Source: Ascidia mentula
Lineage: Eukaryota; Chordata; Ascidiacea; Phlebobranchia; Ascidiidae
Direction of reading: 5' to 3'
NCBI GenBank assembly: GCA_947561715.1
Contig: OX387197.1
Coordinates: 5,577,001-5,641,000 of the forward strand
Length of the DNA: 64,000 nucleotides
Shown here one piece after another: positions 24,662-37,899 of this stretch (its first letter is position 1; each line of letters opens with the position of its first letter). Position numbers and translations under genes: made by a program. The notes under the pieces were generated by a model. The model searched no databases. It was not told the DNA's origin and saw only the letters and a program-made list of their open reading frames with translations.

Positions 24662-27600
24662 ATGGTAAGAAATACTTTGGACATGGATAAATACTTATAG
24701 TTAAATCGTATATGTCATGATACATAACACATATAAGTGTCGGTCAAATACGTGAAACTGACCCCTAATGTGTAAGTCCGGAACTTTTGTAGGGAAGCAC
24801 ACCTTCGTCAATAGTAAAGGAGAAAATCGATGAAAAACGAAAATGGAAGGAATATCCTGATAATCTGGAACGAGTAAGGCGCAAAGAGTTCGCCCGCATG
24901 ACCGGTGAGCATAATACTAATATTAACAGTCATTTTACCTTCTAGCAAACTTGTCATTTTGATCACCATCAAGTTTCGCTTCAAGGTTTACGACCACCGG
25001 CTTAACGACACCAGAAACTATGATTGTGAGGGAGCGTAAAACGTGTTAACCCGGGCACTTAAAAAGTCATTTGGGTTTGTTGCATTTGTATAATTAGCCA
25101 AGCACGATTCTGCTGCCGAAACTCACTGTTTGTTCACACTGAAGCAGCGAAGTGTGATGTTGGTAAAGTGAACAAAATACAGCGTAACCACCGCACCTCA
25201 AAAAGGCTTTCGACAAAGTTTGATTTAACAACGACACAGTATAAACAGGAAATGTAGTAAACGCAATGGCACAGGCAGTCATAAAACAAACAACCCTGTC
25301 CGGTACTTAATTAGCATCGTGTGAAATTGTGTGTCAAGGTTTACAACCACCGGCTTAACGACACCAGCAATCACTTGGGTCGTAAACGTTTGCCAAGGCG
25401 TTCCCGATGGCTGTGTCAATTTACACGACGCTCGTATACCTGATAAAGCACATAATTGTATATAGCAAATGCGGAAATATTCTGAATTTCTAAATGAGCT
25501 AACCTTTGGATGGCAAGTATACGTACACTTTAACAACAGCAACATTGTATGAACACCAACATTTAATTAACCTAGACCAACCCAAATCCTTGTACAGATT
25601 TCAGCGCAAATATCGTTTAAAACAACAAGCAAGTGTTGCAAAATTTTACCAGATTACTTATAACACCACCGTTTATATAGAACATATCTACTTGGATTTT
25701 ACTGGGAGCTCATTGTACTCGACCGAGCAGATCGAACGCTACCAACAGGATTTGACCGAGCATTTGTACGGCAATCCTCACAGTGCAAACCCAAGCAGCA
25801 ACTTGATGTCAACTGAAGTGGATAAGGTGGGAGCGTAATATCAACAAACGCGGTCTGATTTGTTTGTTGCAGTAATTCGGTTTCCAATGCGATGACTTAT
25901 TGCTGCTGGGTGGTTTTGCAAAAGTGTTTGTAGCAATAATTTCTGTTATTCCAGCCTAAACACCACATATTTGATGGCGCACGGCATGTTTCTATGGCCC
26001 AGTGCTGTTTTGTTAGTTAGGAGAAGGAAATAAGTTTAAAAAGGCGCGGCGTATTAGTGGAGGCGCGGTGATTTAAGCAGGAATAACGCTGCGAAATGTG
26101 ACTTTTTATAGGTTCGCGACCTTGTCCTGAGATTTTTCAATGTCACGTCAAACGAGTACGAAGTCATATTTACCTCTGGGGCGACAGCGGGATTGCGAAT
26201 ACTCGCACAGACTTTCCAATGGTCGGGTGAGTTCTTTGGTGTGGAACTGAATCACATTTCCTAATGAGAAATGGTTTGAAACAAAATGTGTGGCGATGAA
26301 ATATGGAGTTCTTTATGAGAAAATGAGTCTGCAAGCACTGCGATTTATTACGTGATGTCAAAAAGAAAAGTACGTTCGTGCATTTGTTCCGTAATCGATT
26401 GCGCCAGTTCGTGAAACTGGCAAACACATTACATACTTCTGTCGGTTTCTCTTGACACATCCTTACAGTTATATGCTTATGACACACAAACCGTGGTACA
26501 ATGAAATATAGGGATGTATCAACACAGAAACATTTAGCCGGATCCGGACCGAAACCAAATGTTTAGTGACGTCATACATTTTGATATGGCTAGTTAAAAT
26601 CACATGTAGCGTACGTTTTGTATTTTAACTAAATTCTATTTAATTGTCGTTAATTTAACCTTTACGTTATTTTACTGAAAGTCTTTTTGCAAACCATCTC
26701 ATATGTGTTTTAACTTAATTCTATTTATTTGTCGTTATTCGAGCGATCAATTGACCAGCGTTTGTGTCGTCCATCACATTTTCTTACATCCTAACGACAA
26801 TAACCGCCAAGCGAAGTGTGGGAATTCGGTCCGGTGTGTGCCACCCTGTGAATTCCATGTTTTGTACATGAATTATGGGGGAAACAACACTCTGTTGTAC
26901 TCACAGTTGTAGCAAGGATTCGTGTGACAAACGTTCCGTGATGTATACATTTAGCCTTTTTTAGTAAATCACAAACAGGTTAAACACCGATAATGCGCCT
27001 TCGCGACTGTGTTTAGGCAGCAAAGTCTGTTTTGGAACGTTAAGGTTCGGTTACACCAATTGGTGACTCCCTACTGTCGCCGTCAGCGCTGGATCTTTTG
27101 TAAAAAAAACACACTCTGTGCTCTTGGTTTTAGCATCTCATTTACACAACAGAGTTTAAACGTACCGTCCACTTTTTCACAGCATTTTCCAAGTACGCGT
27201 ACCTCGAGGATAATCACACCTCTGTTGTGGGAATTCGGGAGATGGCCAATTCGAGAGGAGCCGAGTCCTACTGTCTACGCTTTCCCAAGTAAGGGAGATA
27301 ACGTTGGATGTTGATTGTTTCGTCGGGCAGTGGTTCCCAGCCTTGTTTGTAGTCATGGATCCCTTTTATAAAATCGTTTGCGATCCCCTACGTTTATTTA
27401 CTAAAAGTCTTGTCAAAAACCATCTTATATATTTCTTCAACAAAAGATAGATGTGACGTGACAAACAGGAAAAGCGTAATATCAAACATTTAAGGGCTTT
27501 TTTATTGCAGGAACAAGGAGAAAATAGACGACATAAATTCCTTTCCTCCATCTCTCATTCAACCGGGTCGTGTAAGTGATGACACCTACGAGAAATCCAT

Positions 27601-30600
27601 GTAAGTAAAACCGACAAGTTGGATTAATCATTTTTAGCATTGGTGATTGCACTGACGGTAAACACTTCTTGTTGCACAGAAAACATGACAAGGTGAACCA
27701 CCTTTTTGCTTACCCCGCCCAAAGTAACTTTTCCGGGAAAAAGTATCCACTCGATTGGATAAAGCAGGTTCATAGCAAAGGAATTAAGACGGTCAAAAAC
27801 GGTACGTTGTCATGACGACAAAACTTTTTCAGCAAACGCCAAATGAGCGTGGCAGTACATAGTTTTTGTTTACTGTTTGTTTGTTTGCTTATATAATTAC
27901 ATACAATGAGGCTTTCGTTTTTGGAAACCACAAACCAGCAACGATTCAAGTTTTGGGCATTTATCTTATTCAAGATATAGACTTGTGTTAAAGTTAGTAT
28001 TATTGATTTCATTATTGATCAATGGATATAATGCTCTTCTCCGGGCCCTCCGTGCTTACAAACTAGCAAACTTAAATTACTGGGATGAATATTGAGTATA
28101 GGGTAAGTTGAACAGTTCATTACAGCTCGTGATTTATGCTTCAGGAATGACGACGAGTCGTTGGTATGTGGCATTGGACGCCGCAGCATTCGTTCCATCA
28201 TCTCCTCTCAACTTGTTCGATTATTCACCAGATTTTCTCTGCTTGTCCTTCTACAAGATCTTCGGATTTCCGACCGGTGAGTGCAGTGCTAACGACTTCT
28301 TCATTTAGCAATGTTTTGATGTCGTTTCTATTTCGATTTTGTTGCTTAAATATACAAAAATATCAATTGTGTATAGTTGTGTTTTGATGCAGAACTCTAC
28401 ATCCGTGTCACGCAGACAATCGTAATAAATTATGTTTGTGGGTTTGTGTATGATTAAACGTTTAACGGCTTTCCGAAAAAACAGTGGGTATAGTAGGTGC
28501 GTTTGCGTTGCTTTTATCTCGAAATAATGGTGAGCGACATGTTGGGGCAAAACCCGCTTAAATTTTGCCCGAAGGAGAACTTTACAAATCTTTCCCGATT
28601 TGTTTTTCAAACGTGATCCCGAACCCAAACCGCGAAAAGTCTGGCTTGCAACACTGTTGCAGGCAACTGCTTTCTTTCATGGAGTAAAACCGCCATTGTT
28701 GTGCGCCATTCAAGCGTGCAACTAAATGACGTCTGTACCCGTATTGGTAAATTAGGAATTTAAGCAGTACTGAAAGTAAGCAGGAACGGTGACTTTTTGA
28801 TTTCATTTTTAGTTTAAAGTTTACTTGTTCCAGTAAGAAAAGTGTTACTTTCACCACTGCGGTTTTCAATTTTAGATGTCTTCACGCCCACCTAAGTCAG
28901 CATTTACACATAATGACGAAACTGCAACACCCCCTCCAAAACACTTGAGTTCTGCGGGTTATTCCGCAACGCCATCTGTAAATCTATAGAAGTATACTTG
29001 ATGCACTGAATTAGTTTCGGAGCGTGTTTACACAGGTATTATTCAGAGTCACCGAAATATCATCAGTCTGTTTGTTGAAGCTCTTTGCCTTGGCGCACTT
29101 TGAATTGGTGGACGTACCCGACACATTTGTCAGTTCCAATTGCGTTGTGTCTGCTTTCGGTTTCATATTGACACATTCCTACCGCATCGCATCACGTTGT
29201 AGTGTGTTTATGGGGTCGGGACAAACTTCAACAAAGCAAACATAGATACTTGCCAACGTCACATAGGTTTTGTATCATCCTTATTTTACCCAAAACTCTT
29301 CTTCTTCACAGGCATTGGAGCTTTGCTGGTACGGAAGGGAAGTCCCCTGTCCAAGGACACGTACTTTGCTGGGGGGACAACTGAGGTCTATCTTCCGAGC
29401 GAGAACTTCCGAGTAATGAAGCGGACACTACACGAACAGTAAGACATGACCTGCTTTTACAGTGAATTCGAAGCAAATTTAATCACGACTTTTGGAACAT
29501 GTCCAATGTTTACTGTGTCGTCGAGCGCGTTGCGTGACATTCACATGAAGCAATAAAAAACAGGTTAACATTATCCCATTTACACAACTGTCTTTAGATA
29601 TGAAGAAGGCACCATTGGATTTTTGGATATTCTAGCCCTAAAATACGGATTTCAGGCGATCGAGCGAATTGCGAGATCAGTACAAAATATCACAATCCAC
29701 ACTTTTAATCTTATTCGGAGGTAGGTACCATGTTTATGGTATGACTGAAATTGAAAACCTTTGTAGCTAGTACACTGTTTCAACCTATCGGGTGTCAACA
29801 GTAAAGCTGGTGACTCACGACGGTTTTGCCAGGCATTTAGCTAGACAGGGACTATTCCAAGTAGTGGTGACATTGCTTTGGACGTAGATTCGTTAGTTTT
29901 TAAACTATAGCCGCATATCACCAGTGGCGAACCATTGTGAAACACTGTGGCTATGCAACTGCTTAGAAACCAGTAGCGTTGGTGACTTCGCGTCACGTAA
30001 ATCATGGAAAAGCAAATGAGCCCAAAAAGATCAGTGGGGTGCAGGCAGTGCACACTTCGCTTCGACCTATCAGGACTTATTACTCTGCACCCTTTGCACA
30101 AGGTTGAACATTCGCTGGGAAAATGACCAACTTAAAAGACAACGTTCGCAACAAATAGTCTGTCTTTATTTAGGAGGACATTTATGAATGATATGTTTCC
30201 GAGGTTAAAATCTGTTGACTTATTTATTTTTTTCAGAATGCACGATGAAATGCAAAAAATGCGCCACAGGAATGGAAATCCGGTGATAAAAATGTACAAC
30301 TTCTCGAATTACGACAACCCACAAAGTCAGGGAGCGGTTATTGCCTTCAACGTGATGAAATCTGATGGCAGGTATATTGACCCCTGCAAGCGGTGGCTGG
30401 CTTGAAACTTGTTTTCCACTTTAACGTTAGGTGCGAATAAATTTAACGTAATTTTCGCGATAAAATATAATGGTTAGGCCGCAGTGCATTTTGTAAAATG
30501 GAATGGAACCACAAAAAAAAGTCAATGTCGTTTAGTTACGTGGGATACAACACAGTGGTGGAATTTGCGACGAGGGAAAATATCCACTTGCGTGGAGGTT

Positions 30601-31099
30601 GTTTCTGTAACGTCGGTTCGTGCAACACTCTTCTTAAGATAGGAGATGGCAGAATCAAGCAAATACACAAGGTATGTGTAATTAGATAGACATTTTGCCG
30701 ACGTTTGATCACAATTATTTCAGACCAATGTCCAAAATATAGAAACTTTATTTGATGTGGTTTGAGATTTTAAGTAAGTACTGAAATATAGTAGTAAAAA
30801 ACGAAAATAGGTTGAAAGCACAAAATCAAGTTGTACGCAATGTGTTTTGCAAGTACCTAATTCAAGAAGTTTATAACCCATCGCACTCAGTTCATGTTAT
30901 GTTTGTAACCATAACAACAGTGGGTGTTAAAGTTAGTCAAGCGCATTTTCCTGTTTACCAGTCTGGATACAAATGTGGTGAAGTTGACCTTGTGGACGAC
31001 CTGCCTGTCGGAGCCGTCAGAGCCTCCCTGGGATTTATTTCAACACAAGATGACGTCAACTCATTCGTGAAGTTTTTAAGGCGCAAATTTGTCAAGTAA
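24662..31099 (+). CDS. MOCOS: Molybdenum cofactor sulfurase, NifS-like half only (13 exons)
   Basis: MOCOS takes sulfur from cysteine with PLP and puts it on the molybdenum cofactor of xanthine dehydrogenase and aldehyde oxidase, in the cytosol. Exons: 24662-24664 (ATG only), 24793-24904, 25681-25826, 26112-26226, 27183-27288, 27511-27600, 27680-27801, 28145-28276, 29312-29438, 29598-29720, 30237-30371, 30536-30671, 30962-31099. Phases all agree, giving 494 residues. Landmarks: RRKEFARMTG then YLDFTGSSLYS; YGNPHSANPSSNL; IFTSGATAGLRILA; NHTSVVGIRE; SNFSGKKYPLDW; SFYKIFGFPTG with PLP lysine K269; RGGCFCNVGSC with the sulfur-carrying cysteine (C426/C428). Human MOCOS has about 888 residues. Here TAA follows VKFLRRKFVK, exactly where the desulfurase domain ends, so the C-terminal MOSC half is absent from this model. 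The ATG-only first exon is the weakest part. Confidence 0.92.
24981..25368. repeat. Direct repeat pair (about 35 bp) in a MOCOS intron
   Basis: TCAAGGTTTACGACCACCGG at 24981 recurs with one change at 25334, and the match extends through CTTAACGACACCAG. The copies are 353 bases apart, inside the intron between 24904 and 25681. They may mark a local duplication or the flanks of an insertion. Confidence 0.6.
27322..27390 (+). mobile_element. hAT-like end in a MOCOS intron
   Basis: GCAGTGGTTCCCAGCCTTG followed by a GATCCCTTTTAT block fits the hAT terminus pattern CAGTGGTTCYCAAMC. It lies in the intron 27289-27510. A diverged stretch near 26660-26715 resembles the sequence just after it. Confidence 0.4.
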
Positions 31100-33535
31100 A
31101 CGTTCATATATGATCCATTCACTCATTAAGTTCGCAAGACTTTTTACCGCCGCCCTCTTAGTAAAATGGCAATTGCCAGATAAGTTGCATTGACCCTTTT
31201 CTACCTCAATGCCATTAATATTGTATTAGTGAAGTGTTCCTTTTTCGTAGTGACAAATTTTGCACAACTACGCAGCCAATTCACGCAATAAGGTTTTAGA
31301 TAGTTCAGATTTTCTATCTTATACGTTCCAAAAAAAGAATGAAATTTATCCCAAACCAACACCTCTGAGGGTTTTTTTTTGTTTGCATCTTCCTAGTCCC
31401 AAAAAGGCTGTGATTCCGTTTGCTTTTCAAGGATCTGTACTTTTGTAAATCTGTTTTGTTTTTTTCAGCTCAGTTCCACATTTCTTATGACGTTTTATGC
31501 AAGTAGTTTTCTATAGTTCCCTCAAGTACATGGCTTGGTGTGTTTTATCCCTTGTATTTTGTGTAATGTTTTGTAGGTTTATCATTTAACGTTGTCTCGT
31601 TTTCTGTTGCTTCGCATAGTGTACGTAGAACTGTAGCCCTATGCTGGTTGTATAAAAGATACACATGTTGTGACACATGGAAAACATGTTTCTTTACATA
31701 GGAATTTGGAACAAGTCTTGCGTCAAAGTAAGAAAAATAACCAGAGATTTTATACAATTTCAACGGTAAAAACAAAACGTGAATGTTTATATTAAGCCAA
31801 AAGCGTTCTATACCAAATACACCGTCAACAATCAGAAAAGAAATGCCACAAACCGACCTTTACGGTCAGCTTTTTTAACCAAACCAACATCGCATCACGT
31901 CCCTGCCAACGAAGTGGGCATATCGCATGACAACGTGGGTTGAAAGCTTTGTGTTCAAATCGGAAACTTTACAGCAATTAAACTGTGTACTTTCCTGGGT
32001 TCACCAGAGGATTTATAGAGGGTGTGTTTGACTTGAATACCGGCATATGCGTCATCTGTTTCGCCACAAATTACTTAACAAAAGAAAAGTAATTACCCCC
32101 GCCCGCCTACGAACATACATAGCAGGCTACATGAAAAACGAAATAACAGAACTTCTTTCTTTCAAACGCCGCACGAAGAAAGAACACAAACAGCCCAACA
32201 TACAATGTGTTGCAAGCACGATATTTGTTGGGTCTCGATCTTTGCCGACTGTGAACACCATACAATTGAACAAAAAGCCTGTTTTAGTGTGGTGTAAGAG
32301 GGTCATTTGAAAGTTTTAGGTAAACGGCCCTTTGTGTGAGAAACATGACAGAGGTCCACAAGCTTTGGCATGCCAAGACCAGTTACACTTTTTTTGCACT
32401 GAGCTAAAACATGTTGGGAGCCACAAAACCTTATTGGTTTTGGGTGTTTTCGACCATTTAACGCACACGAAACAAAACTATTGTCGCTATATTTCCAGTA
32501 AACTTGGCAAACCAACAGAAATAACCAAGTGCATGATCGGTTACAAATGCTTCTCATTTTCCTCAATGTGCTTGCAGTCTCTTTGGAGCCACAACAGAAC
32601 AACAGAAGGTGAAAGAGCCCAATGTGGGCCTGAAACTGCTATACTCTGTGGAGTGTACACAACATACCACTTTCGATTTTGTGTATTAGCGTATAAGGAT
32701 GGGGTACCTACGCGGTATTTTTTTGTGACTCTTCTGACTGTCGGACGCGGTCTCCTCACGCAAGATGTCGTTCCAGAGCAATATAGGTGTTAAAGGAAAA
32801 GCCAATAAAACAAATCAATTTTCGACAAGACTGACAACATTTACAACAATCTAAGAACACGATGTTTCAACAATCAGTGTTGCTTTTTAACTGGAAAAAA
32901 TCAACTTCCGCAATGCTGAACTGTCGTTTTTATGTAGTAAAACTTATATGTATGGAAAAACACCGGAAGTATAACAATCACAGTGTTATAGGCTCTGGGG
33001 CGCTGGAAAAAACAAATCATGATTTAGTTACCAACTTTTGTGGGTTCGGCCATTCAGGTTAAACTGCCTGATGGACAACGAAGCCTTTTTGGACAAAAAA
33101 GCACCATTTTACCGAAGTAAAGGCGCACAATGCTTTATTCGTGATTTCAATTAGGTTCGTTCAAGGTTTTTCATTAGCTGTACTCTCGTCTAACAATCTG
33201 TAATGCCAATAAGGAGCTAAATGCCGTTAACGTCCTACAGCGCACTTCCCTTTCAACATGTAATCAAGCCTGCGCTCACAGCAGTTTGATTGAAAGGTGC
33301 TTTGTTGTTTAGCTTGCGCAACACAAAATTAAACCCCACTTCTACATGTTGCCTTGTGGATTTGTTTGACGGTCAATGTGGCGCGACTCGTGTTACCGAT
33401 GGTCTGCAGTCACGTTTAGTAGACTGATTAGCAACAGACATGTGTAGGTATTGATTACCTTAGTAACAAACATCCTGTAGCCAGGCACTAAATCTTTTAC
33501 CATGCATAGCATCGACGTCGGCTTTAGCTAATTAA

Positions 33536-33609
33536 TATAAAGACCAAGCGTTTGCAGCCCTTGCTTCGACGCGGAAATATAACTATAAAGAATCGAATCG
33601 AAACTACTG
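33536..33609 (+). promoter_or_regulatory. Possible TATA promoter and noncoding first exon
   Basis: TATAAAG at 33536-33542 lies about 70 bases before a strong splice donor (CTACTG/GTAAGTG, intron from 33610). A second TATAAAG is at 33584-33590. This could be the promoter and untranslated first exon of a plus-strand gene further right, such as the membrane protein at 39656-43332. The link is inference. Confidence 0.25.
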
Positions 33610-34534
33610 GTAAGTGTGTTAGTATTATTAGCATACATGGACTTAAAATTATGTAGTTTAAGCACCTGTTGATATCATTATGCTAGTAAAGCTTCAATTC
33701 TGGTCCATATGCGTCAATTTTTTTTAAAATAAACAATACATTGAATAAAAAATCGATAATGGTTGTAATTGAACTGATGATGAGGTAAGTTAAACTGCCG
33801 AAAGAAGTTATTGTTTTATCCGCAAGACGGTAAGTGCCAGCAAAAAGTATATGTGGTAGTTCGTAACTCAGGTTTGCGTAGTACGCTTTTGTTGCACATA
33901 AATAAAATATAAATGAAAACTTCGCGGTTGCATTGCAAAATTACATTGGATTATAACGAAATAGACAAAAGCTGATCAGTAAAATATGGTCTCGATCCAA
34001 CCTTTGGCGGACATATACATGTTCACCGACATGTGCATGTACTCATTGCTAATTCTTTGAAATATGACATAGGGTATGTGTGTGTTCTGATTAGGCCTGT
34101 GTTTGAAAATGTGAAGACGATACAAATTAGTAAAACATATTTTTTGAGTAAAATATCGGTTTTGGTTGGTTTATAATTAGCAGTGGTTTGCAGCCCACGA
34201 TCAATCACTATTTTTTGTGCACTATATTTTAAGAGATATATCAAATTGTGTTTATATGGGTGTCTATTACACCGAACAACAATGCACCCCTGGGATATAA
34301 AACGAATGAGACAGTAAAAGAGGCGGTCAAACGACCTGTCGAATTCATGCCAGAGGTCCACAATCTGTGCATGTGTCGTTTTAAGTTGACAAGCGCCGTG
34401 TAACAATTTACGTAAACTAGTTTGGAGAAAAATGCAGACAAATAACAAATTAAGTCTGAAAATTGTAAACAGAGCAACAAATCATCCTGGTATATTTATA
34501 ATTGTCGGAAGTGCCGTGAACGTGATTAGTCGCA

Positions 34535-34560
34535 CGCGAAAGGTTTGAGAACCACTGGAC
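34535..34560 (-). mobile_element. hAT-like end
   Basis: Read on the minus strand: CAGTGGTTCTCAAACCTTTC, then a CGCGTGCGAC block. This is a close fit to hAT terminal inverted repeats. The opposite end is not seen. Confidence 0.45.
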
Positions 34561-34939
34561 TATGCAACTGACCAATCTGTCCATTTCCGTGATACGTTTT
34601 GGAACGCGATTCTCCGGTATTGAAAGCATGCAACAACAACCATTTTTTTAAGTTTTTTACGGGAATTTTCATTTGTCAAACTTGGCATTGTTGTAATTTC
34701 ATCCGGAATTCGTGAACATTGGAGCGAATACTTCAGACAAGTTTAGTTTCTGTAAGAACTGGTTGACAAACGCAGGTGCTAATTTTTAAACTATCGTCCC
34801 ACTGCCAATTTAAATAGTTATTCTAATGCTCATGAAAGACTAATAGGCACACAAAGGGCTGTACGTATATAATTCGCCTGCCCTTTGCGCTTGTTAATGA
34901 ATGAATCAGCTGAACGGATGTGTGCTAAAAAAAGTTTGT

Positions 34940-35342
34940 ACCTGGCCACCCCAAGCGTGTTGGTCAAATGAACTAAAGCGGGTATGGTTTGTGAGAATTT
35001 GCTGAAACTTTGAAACGATGTTGTACTTTGCCACAGCATTTTAAAGCAATTTTTGATTTAATAATGGTGTTTCGAATGTTGAACCAAAAATTAGCATTTG
35101 AAGCTATAAAAGCGGTGTTTGTTTGATGGCATGATATGATGTTTGAACAGTATGTACATGGGCATGATTCCAGAAACCCCTCTTTTATTTCACTTGGTGA
35201 CGAAGCGTAATAACTGCTCTCTACTACAAGTAAAGCAGATGATTGTGCTTCGAATAGTTGTGCGAAAATTGCGTTAAATTTGCTGTAGCTTGCGGCATCT
35301 GCTTGAGGAAATGCCAACCGCACAACCGTGCGATGCATTTCG
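34940..35342 (-). other. Possible exons of an unrecognised minus-strand gene
   Basis: From an acceptor (CTGCATTAG) at 35342 the frame reads HRTVVRLAFPQADAASYSKF and stays open through EAQSSALLVVESSYY to FLESCP. A second stretch near 34940-35000 ends at a good donor (GTGGCCAG/GTACAA). I cannot fix the joining phase or name a family. Composition and splice signals are the only support. Confidence 0.25.
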
Positions 35343-37441
35343 CTAATGCAGGGTTAAGGGACGACCTTACCAATATACCAGGAAATAGTGAGGCAAACGC
35401 TATACTGAGGTAAAAAGCTTTTTATTAATCAGCAACAGCAGCAGCATACCGCAGATTTTGCGAGGAATGTTAGTATTCTGGCTTGATGGTCGAAAAAATG
35501 TATATGACGGTGTGTAAAGGTATGAGTTGTTTGAGCTTTAAAGAAAAAAAATTTCAGGGTTTTTAAAAGTTAAAAGTATAACAAAGGTTTAGTCCACTGA
35601 AATGCGTTACAAGCTCGAGAAGTGTTTGGATGACTTCACTGGTTTACTGACGATGCAATCAATGCTCGGAGGCAAAAATAATCAACGCAATTAGACGCCG
35701 GCACATCGATTCAGCATGCACTCCGCTTCAGTGGTCTCAATTTCCCCAAATGTCGTTACCGGGCTAACGAAATTAAGCGACACGCTCGGACACACAACAG
35801 TTTTGCGTCAAGGCAAGTGCAACCACGCGTGGCGGTCGTTACGTCGCTTTCAACGTTTACGTTCAACGAAGTTCGCAATGCGCGTTTTCTTGCAACCCTT
35901 AACGCCCCAAGAGCGTAACACTATATACGTTGTCACCTGATCAAGGAAACATTCCCAGGGTGTTTTGGAGTTCATAACAGTGAGATTGCGCAGGCAAGGG
36001 TGCTTGCGTTGTTTAGATACGTTGTAAATTTACCTGTGAAAGTGTCAAATTTGGTTATGTTGCCATAGCTTCCGGGAAGCTGTCGACATTTCTTGTAAAT
36101 GTCTTGTGCAAAGAACAGTGAATTGACAGGCGGCAGAATTTAACCGTCGATTATATCATGTTGCTTGCATTTGAACTTTTTTGTTTTTGTACAAACTGTC
36201 TGGTTGCATAAAACAGAACAGCGCGAAAGAAGATAAATTTTTAATGTGTATCGGCGACACGTGATTGCCAGTGTCGTCGAAATGATTTCAGCTCATTTTA
36301 GCAACCGTGTCAGTCTGCACACAGCAGGAATCGGAAATAGCATGTTTCAAAAGAATCCCGAAGTTGATACTATAGGTGGTTTGTACATAAATCCCATTTA
36401 TTCTCTCGTGTATTGGCTTCTGAGTAAAGGGCTTTTAGAGAATTAATTAACAGATAACTTAACGCAGCCTCAAATACCTTTATAATAATCAAATACAAAT
36501 ATACCTACAAATATACAGTTCTGCGTTGGTGTACTTTGTTTGGACAACAGCGCAATCACCATATGAGCGAATTGCATTTGTTTGACAAACAGAGCGCTAA
36601 AACACGTAGCCTACAGCTTACATTTTCAGAAAGATGCAACCGCGACAAGGCATATAAACCAACGTACGCGTTCGCGGTACGGCTTGACAACTATTTTTGT
36701 CCAGGGCTACAATTTCTCCCTCGAGGCACGTTTCTCTGAACACAGATCCAGGCACGATTGTTTAACGTATATGCTGAGGTTTCAAAGCAGCTTTAGCGTG
36801 GGGGAAAAAATGTCCGAGTTGATTAATTGTGACGACACATTCGCTTTTGTGACAGTTGGAGTGTAGTTTCAGACGAACTGCATTTGTACTTTTGACAGGA
36901 ACCATGAGTTCGCGTCAAACCAGCTATACCCGCTGTTTCTATTTGCAGGCTGCGTTGTGTGTTCTTCACGAGACAGTTTGTAAATGGTAGAGGTTTTGGT
37001 AGGAAGAAAAGCCGAGGGTTGCAGTGCGAACTTTTGGAGAATAACAAATCCACGCAACTTTCGAAAGAGACCATAACAATTGGAACAATGCACTGAGTAG
37101 CATAGCGCCAGGCAACCATAGACCATATTTACACTTTCAACCTTTGTTCAGTCGCGCCAAATGACAATATGGATAAATGCCCCAGCAGGACGGGAATTTC
37201 AAGGGTAAAAACGTAGGGAATTAAAATAGTACCGTTTCGCAAAGAAAGCCATGTATCAGAAGGAATATGCTAGTTTCAGTAAAATCCAACAAAATGCCTT
37301 CAACTGACTATTGATTCTGCTAATCTGTTCATTGTATGCAGTCATCTGTTGTTATATATAGTAACAGGTGATGAATGTGTTTAGTTGCTCATTTGGGCAG
37401 TGCGATGCAGCCTTTGCATTATGAATGAAACGTTTTGCTAA

Positions 37442-37899
37442 TTACAGCGTAGAAGGTGTGAAACTGTGGCGGCATGGGCTCGGTGCGGCAATCAATCAAG
37501 GAAGATGGTAAGAGCATTACAATTGTTGTTTGACGGACTAAAGTTACTTGACTGCTGTAGCATTATCATTCTTCTTTTGTGTATTTTGTGAATAACCATT
37601 TTTGCTACAAAATTACAACATAATGATTAAAGTTGTGCATCACATTGCTTTTTAATTGCAGTCGTCAGAGCCACCGTGCTTTGCGCGCAAGACTCATTGT
37701 GTATTTTGTCTATGTGAAAAGATTAACCTTGTACCAATAAGCCCTCACAGCAATTACCTAAAAGTTAGATTCGGGACGTTTGGAAAATATTTTGGTGAAA
37801 TAATTTTCATCTTCATGTTTCCCACGATAATTGCATGTAGCACAATATGTATCCTAAACCGCGGACGGTTTATCAGTTGGCAGAAGTTGAACATTTGGC
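37442..37899 (+). other. Possible two-exon 5' part of an unrecognised membrane protein
   Basis: An exon bounded by TTACAG at the left and GATG/GTAAGAG at 37508 ends with an ATG. The next exon (37662-37899) opens SSEPPCFARKTHC in that frame and runs to the donor GGCG/GTGAGT. It contains one probable membrane helix, EIIFIFMFPTIIACSTICIL. The helix region faintly recalls the first segment of sterol reductase/lamin B receptor proteins, but no other exon of that family was found. Its ending phase does not fit the exon at 39656. Confidence 0.25.

Larger units (their letters stand above)
31100..37440. other. Interval without a firmly supported gene
   Basis: No clear MOSC exons for MOCOS were found here on either strand. 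Contents: a TATA-like promoter with possible first exon (33536-33609), a hAT-like end (34535-34560) and two possible minus-strand exons (34940-35342). A minus-strand frame at 34250-34440 has an acceptor-like start and a helical-looking peptide, but nothing I can name. Much of the rest is AT-rich with no signal. Confidence 0.45.
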
